A DNA stretch of 64,000 bases from Aminobacter carboxidus. Its GTDB lineage: Bacteria > Pseudomonadota > Alphaproteobacteria > Rhizobiales > Rhizobiaceae. Numbering within the stretch: position 1 is the stretch's first letter; each line of letters starts with the position of its first letter. The notes beneath the pieces were generated by a model. It saw nothing but the letters and a program-made list of their open reading frames with translations. It had not been told where the DNA came from and did not search any database. The position numbers and the translations under genes are program-made. The stretch lies in assembly GCF_014863355.1 (NCBI RefSeq), contig NZ_JACZEP010000008.1, positions 1 through 64,000 of the forward strand, written 5' to 3'. Positions 16,981 through 25,353 of the stretch are shown in pieces.

Positions 16981-17682
16981 TCAGAGCTTCTTCGCGTTCA
17001 ATCGTTCGACTATCTTTGGATCGGTAAGTTCGCGCACGGCGTCCTTGCCGATCCATCTCGCCGTCTTGTCGTCGGAGGCGGCCAGTTTCTCCGCGAGCGC
17101 CAGGGCGGGCACGTGGAGGACAGGTGAACGCTTGCCGACCTGTCTGAGCGCCCAGTTGACCGCCTTCTTGACGAAGTTCCTGTCGTCGCGGGCGTGTGTA
17201 TCGACAAGCCTGAGCCAGGCGATGAAGGTTTCGTCCGGCTCCTTCTTCAGATGTACCGCGGCGGTGGCCATCGTCGCGAAGGCCGTGCGGCGAACGAACT
17301 CACGCTCATCCTCAGCGTAGGCAGCGATGATCTCGTCGGCGAGCTGCGCATCGCAGATGAGGTGAGCCGCGTGATCGACGATCTCCCAGCTGTCGAACTC
17401 GGCGGCCATGGCGTCGACCTGCGAGCGGGTCACTTTTGCCGGTTCGTCGGTTGCCGTCGCCAGAATGCGGGCTTCGCGAATGCCTGTGGCCCATAGCGCC
17501 AGAGCCCGGGCGTGGTCGCGCTTGACCAGCCGCACGATGGGATTGATCACGGCATTCGGGATACCAAGCGCCCTGTCGGTGGCGATGCCGAAGCGGGCCA
17601 TGCCGGCCCGGTTCTCCTCCGAGGCCAATGTGCGCAGATGAGCGATGATTTCATCGACCGTAGATGCCGACGACAGCGCCAT
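16981..17682 (-). CDS. DNA alkylation repair protein, AlkD-like HEAT repeat
   Basis: A 233-residue all-helical protein of the AlkD/AlkC-like family (DNA glycosylases for bulky alkylated bases). FDSWEIVDHAAHLICDAQL, EFVRRTAFATMATAAVHL, DDRNFVKKAVNWALRQVGKRS and ARWIGKDAVRELTD are family blocks; the Asp in NFVKKAVNWALRQ-type helices and a Trp-Asp pair line the DNA site. The stop codon is immediately adjacent to the Lrp stop. Confidence 0.85.
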   Translation of the reverse strand: MALSSASTVDEIIAHLRTLASEENRAGMARFGIATDRALGIPNAVINPIVRLVKRDHARALALWATGIREARILATATDEPAKVTRSQVDAMAAEFDSWEIVDHAAHLICDAQLADEIIAAYAEDEREFVRRTAFATMATAAVHLKKEPDETFIAWLRLVDTHARDDRNFVKKAVNWALRQVGKRSPVLHVPALALAEKLAASDDKTARWIGKDAVRELTDPKIVERLNAKKL

Positions 17683-17691
17683 GGCGCCGCT

Positions 17692-18561
17692 CTATTTCTC
17701 AAGGCGGGCGAGCAGGGACGAGGTGTCCCAGCGCTTGCCGCCCATGCCCTGCACGTCCTTGTAGAATTGATCGACAAGGGCGGTCACCGGCAGCTTGGCG
17801 CCGTTGCGGTCGGCCTCTTCAAGGCAGATGCCGAGATCCTTGCGCATCCAGTCGACGGCGAAGCCGAAATCATAATTGCCGGCGTTCATGGTCTTGTGGC
17901 GGTTTTCCATCTGCCAGGAACCGGCGGCACCCTTGGAGATGACGTCGACGACCTTTTCGATGTCCAGGCCTGCCTTCTTGCCGAAGTGAATGCCCTCGGC
18001 GAGGCCCTGGACGAGGCCGGCGATGCAAATCTGGTTGATCATCTTGGTCAACTGGCCAGCACCCGCGGGGCCCATCAGGCCGACCATGCGGGCAAAGGAG
18101 TCGATCACCGGCCGGGCGCGTTCGAAAGGCTCCTGCTCGCCGCCGACCATGACCGTGAGGACGCCGTTTTCGGCACCGGCCTGGCCACCGGAGACTGGAG
18201 CGTCGAGAAAATGGAAGCCGCCGGCCTTGGCTGCGGCATCAAGCTCACGCGCCACTTCGGCTGAGGCGGTGGTGTTGTCGACGAAGATGGCACCCTTCAT
18301 CATCGAGCCGAATGCGCCCTTGGCGCCTATCGTGACTTCGCGCAAATCGTCGTCATTGCCGACGCAGGCGAAGACGAAATCCTTGCCTTCGGCGGCTTCA
18401 GCTGGCGTCGACGCGAAAGCACCGCCATGCTGGGCTGCCCATTTCTCTGCTTTCGCGGTGGTGCGGTTGTAGACGGTGACGTCGTGCCCACCCTTGTTCT
18501 TGAGATGTCCGGCCATGGGGTAGCCCATGACGCCAAGACCAAGGAACGCGACCGATGCCAT
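17692..18561 (-). CDS. NAD(P)-dependent beta-hydroxyacid dehydrogenase
   Basis: A 289-residue member of the 3-hydroxyisobutyrate/tartronate-semialdehyde reductase family. It has Rossmann motif FLGLGVMGYPMAGHL, substrate motif DAPVSGGQAGAENGVL and catalytic Lys in GQLTKMINQ. The specific substrate (3-hydroxyisobutyrate, tartronate semialdehyde, glyoxylate or succinic semialdehyde) cannot be resolved. It lies downstream of the amino-acid transporter permeases on the same strand, 93 bp away. Confidence 0.88.
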   Translation of the reverse strand: MASVAFLGLGVMGYPMAGHLKNKGGHDVTVYNRTTAKAEKWAAQHGGAFASTPAEAAEGKDFVFACVGNDDDLREVTIGAKGAFGSMMKGAIFVDNTTASAEVARELDAAAKAGGFHFLDAPVSGGQAGAENGVLTVMVGGEQEPFERARPVIDSFARMVGLMGPAGAGQLTKMINQICIAGLVQGLAEGIHFGKKAGLDIEKVVDVISKGAAGSWQMENRHKTMNAGNYDFGFAVDWMRKDLGICLEEADRNGAKLPVTALVDQFYKDVQGMGGKRWDTSSLLARLEK

Positions 18562-18654
18562 GGCTCACCCTTTCGAAGTGCAAAATGCTCTGGTGTCCGT
18601 GGTCTATGCGATGGAACGGATTCGTCAAGACGATCGTGCTTGGGCCAGGCCTGA

Positions 18655-19482
18655 TCAGCGGTGCAGGTGGCGTGTGATGCGCCTTTCGATCCAGTCCACC
18701 AGATGGCGCAAGGTTTCGACCAGCGACAGATAGAGCAGGGCCGCCCAGAGATAGGTCTGGAAGTCGAAGGTGCGCGAGAAGGCGCGGCGTGTCTCGCCCA
18801 TCAGGTCATAGACGGTGATGATGGCGACGATGGCTGAGCCCTTGATCATCAGGATGATTTCATTGCCGTATGGCCTGAGCGCCACGATCAATGCCTGCGG
18901 CAGGATGACCTTGTAAAGCGTCTGGAGCTTGGACAGGCCCAGCGCAGAAGCAGCCTCCCACTGGCCCTTGCCGACGCTTTCGATCGCCCCGCGCAGGATT
19001 TCGGCCTGATAGGCGGCGGTGTTGAGGGCGAAGGCAAAGACCGCGCAATACCAGGCCTCGCGGAAGAAGCCCCACAGGCCGACAGCCTCGAGTTGCGGCC
19101 GGAACGAGCCGAAGCCGTAATAGATCAGGAAGGTCTGGGCGAGCAGCGGCGTGCCGCGGAAGAAATAGACATAGCCGTAGGAAATCGCGTTCAGCACGCG
19201 GTTCTTCGACATGCGGGCGTAGCAGATCGGTACCGACAGGATGGCGCCGAGGATGATCGAGATCGCCACCAGCACCAGCGTCACGCGCAGGCCAGACAAG
19301 TAGGACGGCGCATATTTCGCGAAAAGTTCGGGATTCCAAGCGCTGAACAGATAGGTGACAAGGCCCGCGCCGAGGGCGATCCAGATGCAGACGAAGACCC
19401 AGCCCATGATGCGCTGGCGCGACCATCCGCGCGGCGGCGCCGGCGGGCGCTGGATTTTTGCCGTGTCGCTGGCGGCGCTCAT
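18655..19482 (-). CDS. Polar amino-acid ABC transporter permease (HisM/AapM type)
   Basis: A 275-residue inner-membrane permease with about five spans. SAPSYLSGLRVTLVLVAISIILG-like entry sequence and the EAA loop EAASALGLSKLQTLYKVILPQAL identify the HisM/GlnP family. The start at ATG 19482 overlaps the stop of the preceding permease by 4 bp (ATGA), the usual arrangement in these operons; longer in-frame starts would run into that gene. No ATPase gene follows it. Confidence 0.9.
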   Translation of the reverse strand: MSAASDTAKIQRPPAPPRGWSRQRIMGWVFVCIWIALGAGLVTYLFSAWNPELFAKYAPSYLSGLRVTLVLVAISIILGAILSVPICYARMSKNRVLNAISYGYVYFFRGTPLLAQTFLIYYGFGSFRPQLEAVGLWGFFREAWYCAVFAFALNTAAYQAEILRGAIESVGKGQWEAASALGLSKLQTLYKVILPQALIVALRPYGNEIILMIKGSAIVAIITVYDLMGETRRAFSRTFDFQTYLWAALLYLSLVETLRHLVDWIERRITRHLHR

Positions 19483-20192
19483 CGCTGTGCCTCCCGCTTG
19501 CCGACCCAGCGCTCGATGGCGTGGATGCCGAAGGATGAGATGATGGCGAGCGCAAGGTAGATCAGGCAGGCAACGCCGAAAAACATGAATGCGTGCTTGG
19601 TGACGCGGGCAGCGATGCTGCTCTGGCGCACGATGTCGGTCAGGCCAACGGCCGAGACAAGGGCGGTGTCCTTGAGCAGGATAAGCCACAGATTGGACAG
19701 GCCGGGCAGGGCGATGCGGACAAGCTGCGGCAGGATCACCAGCCGCATCGTCTGGCGCGGCGACAGGCCGACGGAAAAGCCGCCTTCATACTGGCCACGC
19801 GGGATGGCTCGGAAGGCGGAGAGGAAAACTTCGCTGGCGTAGGACGAGAAGACGACGCCGAGGGCGATCATGCCGGCGACGAAGCTGTTGATCTCGACGA
19901 CGGCCTCCGGCCGTACCAGCCGCACCGCCTGCTGGATGCCGATCTGCGCGCCGTAGAACACCAAAAACAGGGTCAGCAGTTCGGGCAGGCCGCGGAAGAT
20001 GGTGGTGTAGATGTTGCCGGCAAGCCGCATGGAGGCTTCGCTGGACTGCTTGGCGAGTGCCACCAGAAAGCCGATCAGCAGGCCCAGCGGCAGTGTCACC
20101 AGGGCAAGCGAAACAGTGACGAGCACGCCATAGGCAATGTCGTCACCCCATCCCTCAGGCCCGAAACTCAGAAGCGCCCACACGCTTTGCAT
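19479..20192 (-). CDS. Polar amino-acid ABC transporter permease (HisQ/AapQ type)
   Basis: A 237-residue permease with about five spans. It has GVLVTVSLALVTLPLGLLIG, the FRGLPELLTLFLVFYG segment common to HisQ/GlnP permeases and the EAA loop GGFSVGLSPRQTMRLVILPQL. It pairs with the overlapping downstream permease as a heterodimer. It follows the substrate-binding-protein gene after a 132-bp gap with a hairpin. Confidence 0.9.
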   Translation of the reverse strand: MQSVWALLSFGPEGWGDDIAYGVLVTVSLALVTLPLGLLIGFLVALAKQSSEASMRLAGNIYTTIFRGLPELLTLFLVFYGAQIGIQQAVRLVRPEAVVEINSFVAGMIALGVVFSSYASEVFLSAFRAIPRGQYEGGFSVGLSPRQTMRLVILPQLVRIALPGLSNLWLILLKDTALVSAVGLTDIVRQSSIAARVTKHAFMFFGVACLIYLALAIISSFGIHAIERWVGKREAQR

Positions 20193-20275
20193 CGGTATGC
20201 TGCCCCCATTGGCCTCCCTTTGCAGGAGTGCCGCCGTCTTCGATGACGGCTTGTCGTTGTCTTATGTTAGCCAAA

Positions 20276-20296
20276 CGGCGGGAACTTGTCCCGCCG
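20276..20296 (-). terminator. Intercistronic hairpin between binding protein and permease genes
   Basis: A perfect 8-bp GC-rich stem (20276-20283 with 20289-20296), 5-base loop, followed on the minus strand by TTTGGCT. Such hairpins commonly let the binding protein be made in excess over the permeases. Confidence 0.6.
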
Positions 20297-20324
20297 CTTG
20301 TTCAGTTTTCACAGCATTGACGTC

Positions 20325-21101
20325 TCAGCTGCCGTAGGCGTCGAACTTGAAGTACTTGTCGTTGATTTCCTTGTACTTCCCGTTGGCGCGGATGGCTTCG
20401 ATGGCTGCGGAGAACTGATCCGCGAGCGCATCGCCCTTGCGCACGCCGACACCGGCGCCGTCGCCGTGGATCTCAGGCATGTTCGGGATCGTGCCGACGA
20501 TCTTGCAGCATGCGCCGTCCGGCGTCTCCAGCCAGGCACCCATGGTCACTGCGTCGTCGCCGACAGCGTCGAGACGACCGTTCGCCATGTCGAGCTTGTA
20601 CTCTTCGGCGGTCGGGTACGACTTGATCTCGCTGTCGGTGAAAACCTTCTCGGCGTAGTTGTAATGGATGGTCGAACCTTGGACGCCGATCTTCTTGCCG
20701 GCGAGGTCTTCCTTGGTCACGCCCTTGATGTCGCTGTCCTTGGCGGCGGCGATCACGGCCGGGGTGTTGATGTATTTCTTGGAGAAGTCGATCTTCTCCT
20801 TGCGCTCGGGCGTGATCGACATCTGGGCGATGATGGCGTCGAACTTGCCGGCCTGGAGCGCGGGGATCATGCCGTCCCATTCCTGGGCAACGATTTCGCA
20901 CTTGGCCTTCATCTCTTCGCAAAGCGCGTTGGCGATGTCGACGTCGAAGCCGACGAGCTTACCGTCGGAGGTCAGGCTGTTGTAGGGAGGGTATGCGCCT
21001 TCAGTGGCGATCTTGATTGTCTTTTCCTGCGCCTGCGCCATACCGATGGTGAGCGCCAGGGCTGCGGTCGCAGCCAGGGCAATACGCTTGGAAATACCCA
21101 T
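20325..21101 (-). CDS. Periplasmic amino-acid-binding protein of an ABC transporter
   Basis: A 258-residue precursor. The signal peptide MGISKRIALAATAALALT ends near AQAQ. The mature protein starts KTIKIATEGAYPPYN and has LVGFDVDIANALCEEMK, CEIVAQEWDGMIPALQAGKFD and FDAIIAQMSITPERKEKIDFS, the lysine/arginine/ornithine/histidine-binding (SBP_bac_3) pattern. ATG 21101 is chosen because it begins a proper signal sequence. The exact amino acid is unknown, though the sequence leans to the basic amino-acid group. Confidence 0.92.
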   Translation of the reverse strand: MGISKRIALAATAALALTIGMAQAQEKTIKIATEGAYPPYNSLTSDGKLVGFDVDIANALCEEMKAKCEIVAQEWDGMIPALQAGKFDAIIAQMSITPERKEKIDFSKKYINTPAVIAAAKDSDIKGVTKEDLAGKKIGVQGSTIHYNYAEKVFTDSEIKSYPTAEEYKLDMANGRLDAVGDDAVTMGAWLETPDGACCKIVGTIPNMPEIHGDGAGVGVRKGDALADQFSAAIEAIRANGKYKEINDKYFKFDAYGS

Positions 21102-21261
21102 GATGTTCCTCTCTTTTCGCTTCGGCCGGTTCCCGTCCATGGCGGCCGTTGAGCGGATGAACTCCGCCGCTGGCGGCGATACTCCCACTGTTTTCAGTTA
21201 AAAATCAATCGTGAAAAGGGGTTTTGCTGCCTCGGCCAAGGGCAACGGCGATGACGCTGCG

Positions 21262-21774
21262 TCAATGTGCGGCGAGGTCGGTGCGCGCTTCGACAAAATC
21301 GGCGATCGCTGCGATGTCGTCGATGCCGAACACCGGAACCTGCTCGCCCTCGACGCGGTGGTCGGAGGCAATGGCGACAATCGAAGGGTCATTCGATGTC
21401 AGTGGCGCGCGGTCCTTGGCATCGAGCCTCCGTGCTTCGATCTTGAGATGATGCTCGCGCTTGTAGCCCTCGACCAGTACCAGGTCGCAAGGCGCGATCC
21501 TTGCCAGGACCTCGTCGAGCGTCGGCTCGTTTTCGTTGCGCAGCTCATGCATCAACGCCCAGCGGCGCCCTGACACGATGGCGACTTCCGTGGCGCCTGC
21601 CTGGCGATGGCGAAAGCTGTCGGCGCCCGGCTTGTCGATGTCGAAATCATGGTGGGCATGCTTGATGGTCGAGACCTTCCAGCCGCGTCCGACCAGTTCC
21701 GTCACCAGACGTTCGGTCAATGTCGTCTTGCCGGAGTTCTTCCAGCCGGTGATGCCGAACACCCGATGCGTCAT
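21262..21774 (-). CDS. mobB: Molybdopterin-guanine dinucleotide biosynthesis adapter MobB
   Basis: A 170-residue P-loop GTPase that assists MobA. Walker A is ITGWKNSGKTTL; HAHHDFDIDKPGADSFRHRQAGA and LVLVEGYKREHHLKIE are MobB signatures. It overlaps mobA by one base at a shared ATGA, so the two are translationally coupled. Ordinary length and context. Confidence 0.93.
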   Translation of the reverse strand: MTHRVFGITGWKNSGKTTLTERLVTELVGRGWKVSTIKHAHHDFDIDKPGADSFRHRQAGATEVAIVSGRRWALMHELRNENEPTLDEVLARIAPCDLVLVEGYKREHHLKIEARRLDAKDRAPLTSNDPSIVAIASDHRVEGEQVPVFGIDDIAAIADFVEARTDLAAH

Positions 21775-22397
21775 CAGCCGACCTCGTCGACAAGGCGCGC
21801 GGCTTGGGCGAGGTCTTCGGGCGTATTGATATTGAAGAACGGGTCGACTGCACTGGAACCACGTTGTTCTACCGGAAAGTCCACCACGTCGAGGCCTACC
21901 TGCTCAAGGAACGTCATCACCCGTCGGGTATCGCCGCTTTCCAAAAAGGCCGCAAGCGCATTGCGCAGCGAAACCGGCCACAGCGCGAAGGTCGGGTGCA
22001 CGCGCGTGTTCGAAGCCGCGACAGTGACCCGGCCGGCGACAGCGCGCGCGGCAAGTCGCCCGGCGAGATCGTTGGGGAAGAAAGGCGTGTCACCGGCAAC
22101 GCTGAGGATGTGGGTGACGCCGGGCTGGTGTGCCGCCCACTCCATGCCGGTCAGGATGCCGGCCAGCGGTCCCTGATAGCCTGATATCGTGTCGCTGACG
22201 ATCTCGACGCCGAAGCCGGCGAAAGGTGTCCGGTCGGCGTTGGTGTTGATGACGATCCGGCCGACCTGCGGTCGCAGGCGATTCAGCACGTGGCGTATCA
22301 GGGGATGGCCGCCAAGTTCCACAAGTGTCTTGTCGGTGCCGCCCATGCGACTCGATCGGCCGCCGGCGAGAATGAGCCCTGCGATCTGCCCTGTCAT
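21774..22397 (-). CDS. mobA: Molybdenum cofactor guanylyltransferase MobA
   Basis: Transfers GMP from GTP to molybdopterin. A 207-residue protein with LILAGGRSSRMGGTDKTLVELGG (nucleotidyltransferase signature), Asp in VAGDTPFFP for Mg binding and DPFFNINTPEDLAQA at the C-terminus. The start at ATG 22397 is immediately before the family motif and lies 3 bp after the end of the upstream transporter gene; longer frames run into that gene. Confidence 0.94.
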   Translation of the reverse strand: MTGQIAGLILAGGRSSRMGGTDKTLVELGGHPLIRHVLNRLRPQVGRIVINTNADRTPFAGFGVEIVSDTISGYQGPLAGILTGMEWAAHQPGVTHILSVAGDTPFFPNDLAGRLAARAVAGRVTVAASNTRVHPTFALWPVSLRNALAAFLESGDTRRVMTFLEQVGLDVVDFPVEQRGSSAVDPFFNINTPEDLAQAARLVDEVG

Positions 22398-22399
22398 GC

Positions 22400-23320
22400 C
22401 TAGATCCCGTCTGGCGCCATCGAGGCGCTGGTGCTTTCGGCTGCCGGCCGACCCTTGCCGACAACGCGTTCGCGATAGAGCGAATAGAGGCCGGAGGCAA
22501 CGATCACGGCAGCACCAGCGATCATCGCCAGATCGGGGATGTCGCCGAAAACGAAGACGCTGAGCGAAATCGCCCAGATCAGGGCAGTGTAGCGGAACGG
22601 CGCGATGAAAGAGATTTCGCCCTCGCGCATCGCCATGATGACGAACTGATAGCCGAACAGCACCAGCACCGCGGCACCCGCCAGAAACGTGACGAGGTCG
22701 AGCGTCATCGGCACCCAACCGCCGAAAGGCACGATCGTCAGCGCCCCTGTTATGGTGATGATGATGGTGGTGGTGGTCGAGACGAACAAGGATGGGATGT
22801 GCCCGGGGATCTTTCGTGTCGCCAGGTCGCGCACGGCACAGAAGGCGACCGAAAGCAGGGCCAGCAAGGAAAAGACGTTGAAGCCGTCAAATCCCGGCCG
22901 GACAATGATTAGCACGCCACCAAAGCCGGTGGCGATGGCCAGCCAGCGGCGCCAGCCGACGCTCTCGCCCAGAAACAGTGCAGCACCCATGGTCACCGCC
23001 AATGGCAGGGCCTGAAGCACGGCGGAAATGTTGGCCAGCGGCAGATGGGGCAGGGCGGCGAGAAAACAAACGGTGCCGCCAACCTCGCCGACAAGGCGCA
23101 GGAACACCATCGGATGCCAGTAGTTCCGGTAGCCGTTCAAGGCACCCTGCTGCCAGGCGAGAAGGCTGATCAGCGTGGTGGCGAACAGCCCGCGCACCAG
23201 CATCAGCTGGCCCGGATTGATCGTCTGGGCGGCGAGCTTGCTCAGCGTGTCGTTGAAGGTAAAGGCTGCCATCGCGACGACCATGAAGGTGGCGCCGCGA
23301 ACATTCGAGGAAAGTGGCAC
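22400..23320 (-). CDS. DMT-superfamily (EamA) transporter
   Basis: A 306-residue protein with about ten membrane spans in two EamA repeats (first repeat GATFMVVAMAAFTFNDTLSK...; second begins SVAFCAVRDLATRKI). It is close to mobA (2-bp gap), so probably cotranscribed with it. The start read here is GTG at 23320; ATG 23284 is an alternative that would shorten the first span. Substrate unknown, perhaps an amino-acid or nucleotide-type metabolite. Confidence 0.85.
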   Translation of the reverse strand: MPLSSNVRGATFMVVAMAAFTFNDTLSKLAAQTINPGQLMLVRGLFATTLISLLAWQQGALNGYRNYWHPMVFLRLVGEVGGTVCFLAALPHLPLANISAVLQALPLAVTMGAALFLGESVGWRRWLAIATGFGGVLIIVRPGFDGFNVFSLLALLSVAFCAVRDLATRKIPGHIPSLFVSTTTTIIITITGALTIVPFGGWVPMTLDLVTFLAGAAVLVLFGYQFVIMAMREGEISFIAPFRYTALIWAISLSVFVFGDIPDLAMIAGAAVIVASGLYSLYRERVVGKGRPAAESTSASMAPDGI

Positions 23321-23411
23321 TTCGGCTTTCCGTTGCTGCTGTTCCTACGGCTTTAGCACCGGTGCGTGAAACAGCAATGCCAATCGGATGGACCAGACAC
23401 GTCAATTGGCC

Positions 23412-23888
23412 TCACGGGCCGTTGAGGCTTTCGGCAATGGAGCCGACCAGCCGGTCGTATTTCGCCTTGGACGACACGGGATATTTGAGCAGGAAGGCAT
23501 GGATGACGCCGCCCCTGCCAAATTCGAGGCGGTGGTAGAAGATGTCGTCGCCGTCGTGGCCCGACAGCACGACCCAGTCCTTGCCCAGCTTGCGGTAGGT
23601 GACCTCCACGCCCTCGGAGCTCATGTCGGCGAGCTGCTTGGGTGTCTGCTCCAGCGCATTGTTGGAGCCGTAGACCGCCAGGCTCGCTCCGTCGATCGAC
23701 AGGAACGTCATGCCGTCGCCATTTTCCGGCGGTTCGGCCTGGCTGACGAAGATCTCATGTGGAAACGTCACCGACGTGCCGAAGCGGGCATTGGTGTAGA
23801 TGAATGGCTTGGCAAGTGCAGGCGCGGCTAGCACCATCGCCAGAGTCATTGCGGAGAACGTCCTGGCGAACCGGTAAGCCATGCCCAT
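23412..23888 (-). CDS. Secreted protein of unknown function
   Basis: A 158-residue protein with signal peptide MGMAYRFARTFSAMTLAMVL ending near ALA. The mature part is mixed alpha/beta (FIYTNARFGTSVTFPHEIF, EVTYRKLGKDWVVLSG, GRGGVIHAFLLKYP). I recognise no family. Its first codons and promoter region are repeated 1.25 kb away beside the glycosyltransferase, see the repeat features. It is presumably the original downstream neighbour of moaA. Confidence 0.7.
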   Translation of the reverse strand: MGMAYRFARTFSAMTLAMVLAAPALAKPFIYTNARFGTSVTFPHEIFVSQAEPPENGDGMTFLSIDGASLAVYGSNNALEQTPKQLADMSSEGVEVTYRKLGKDWVVLSGHDGDDIFYHRLEFGRGGVIHAFLLKYPVSSKAKYDRLVGSIAESLNGP

Positions 23889-24098
23889 TACCTCTTGAGG
23901 ACGTTGTCGGGTGGCGACGATAGCTGCAACTTAGCCGTCTGTCACACTCATATGGCGCGAGACGGACGGGCGATTGGTGCGGCGGTCGATGATGAAATCG
24001 TGGCCATTGGGCTTGCGCCCGATCGCCTCGTCAATGGCATTGGACAAAAGCTCGTTGCCTTCGGAGGCGCGCAGCGGCGCCCTGAGGTCGGCCGCGTC
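23838..24098. repeat. Duplicated segment, copy A
   Basis: About 261 bp that align with 25080-25353 over nearly their whole length, with roughly one mismatch per ten bases and a 12-bp insertion in copy B. Copy A contains the first codons of the secreted-protein gene, the intergenic region and the last 55-56 codons of moaA. The alignment stops abruptly at 24098, beside the glycosyltransferase stop codon. Confidence 0.85.
23931..24098 (-). pseudogene. moaA: Detached 3' end of moaA
   Basis: On the minus strand this reads [20 protein letters not shown], then [19 protein letters not shown] and ends SRHMSVTDG-stop. It is the C-terminal tail of MoaA without the rest of the gene. The final GG of MoaA, known to be needed for activity, reads DG here, while the intact copy ends GG. 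It is probably the stump of the original moaA 3' end. Confidence 0.8.
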
Positions 24099-24104
24099 GC
24101 GACA

Positions 24105-25091
24105 CTACCGCAACCGCTGCAGCGCGGTCTTCACCGCATCGCGATTGTCCCGCTTCATTCGCTCGACGACCGCCTCGAATCGTCCGTCGCCGAAGATCCG
24201 TTCGCGATAGGCCGCGTAGTCGGCGAGCACCGCGCGCACCGTGTCGGCGAGTTCGCCGTAGCGCGCCCACACCACGAACGGGTGATACGCGATCGACTCA
24301 CGCAGCGGCACGTCTTCACTGACGACGACGACACCGCACAGCAGCGCCGGCAATACGCGCAATTCCTCGAACGTGTGGTGCTGGCCGGTCTGATGCACGT
24401 TCACGAGCACGCGCGTGTCGCGGTACAGCGTGCACAACGCGGCGCCCGCGTAGACACCGCTGACATTGAGCAGTGACAGGCGCGCCTCGTGGGCCGCTTC
24501 AAGAAACGCCGCGCGGCGCGGTTGCGCGACGTCGCCAAACAGCGTGATTGCGTCGCGCCGCCGCGTGCCCGGGGTGACGTCGGTGTCGTACAGCAGCGGC
24601 GCGAGCACGATCGTCTTGGCCAGATACGCATCGAAGCCGCCGGCGCGGCGCAGGTTTTCGACATTCGGCCGGCTGTAGTCGACGATCACGTCGGCCGATT
24701 CGACCACCGCGCGGTTCACCACGCGCGCGAGATAGTATCCTTGGCCGTCCGGCAATGGCACGGCACCGGTCGGCGCGCCGTCGCTGTCGCGCCCGCCCGG
24801 TTTGACCAGCGTGTGTTCCCACTGGACATCGATGCGCCGCGTGCGGTTCGCATTGCCGCAGTCGACCTCGGAGTCGCCGAACACGAGATTGACCGGCGCG
24901 TCGCGCACGGCCAGCGTTTCGCGGAACAATGCGACACAGTACAAATAGTATTCCCGCACGAACGCCGGATACTGCGGATCGTATGCAAGCCGCGCACGGC
25001 CGACGGTTTCGACGCAGCGCGCCGGCGCGCGCGGAAACACATTGCGCCACAGCGCTTGCAGCTTGCGTGCGACACGCTTCGCCAGCGTCAT
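24105..25091 (-). CDS. Glycosyltransferase-like protein, probably acquired
   Basis: A 328-residue cytoplasmic protein. The N-terminal part lists no clear motif. The C-terminal part, HHTFEELRVLPALLCGVVVVSEDVPLRES and PFVVWARYGELADTVRAVL, looks like the donor-binding region of GT4-like or capsular glycosyltransferases (glutamate pair EELR, then EDVPLRE). The gene lies exactly between two copies of a 260-bp repeat, and its start codon is inside the right-hand copy. Its codon use (many CGC/GCG runs) differs from the flanking genes. Insertion by transfer is likely; function uncertain. Confidence 0.6.
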   Translation of the reverse strand: MTLAKRVARKLQALWRNVFPRAPARCVETVGRARLAYDPQYPAFVREYYLYCVALFRETLAVRDAPVNLVFGDSEVDCGNANRTRRIDVQWEHTLVKPGGRDSDGAPTGAVPLPDGQGYYLARVVNRAVVESADVIVDYSRPNVENLRRAGGFDAYLAKTIVLAPLLYDTDVTPGTRRRDAITLFGDVAQPRRAAFLEAAHEARLSLLNVSGVYAGAALCTLYRDTRVLVNVHQTGQHHTFEELRVLPALLCGVVVVSEDVPLRESIAYHPFVVWARYGELADTVRAVLADYAAYRERIFGDGRFEAVVERMKRDNRDAVKTALQRLR

Positions 25092-25353
25092 TGGGGAGAA
25101 CGTCGGGGCGGAGAACGTCGCGGCGAGCCGGTAAGCATGCCCATTGCCTCACGAGGACGTTGTCGGGTGGCGAAGGTCGATATCGCTCAGCCGCCTGTCA
25201 CACTCATGTGGCGGGAGACGGACGGACGATTGGTGCGGCGGTCGATGATGAAATCGTGGCCCTTGGGCTTGCGCCCGATCGCTTCGTCGATGGCGTTCGA
25301 CAACAGCTCGTTGCCTTCGGAGGCGCGCAGCGGCGCCCTGAGGTCGGCAGCGT
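25080..25353. repeat. Duplicated segment, copy B
   Basis: About 274 bp aligned with 23838-24098. It covers a relic of the secreted-protein start (ATG reading MGMLTGSPRRSP then stopping within a few codons), the spacer and the true moaA 3' end. A 12-base internal duplication (GCGGAGAACGTC-like) is specific to this copy. The glycosyltransferase ATG at 25091 corresponds to Met14 (MTLA) of the secreted protein. Confidence 0.85.
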
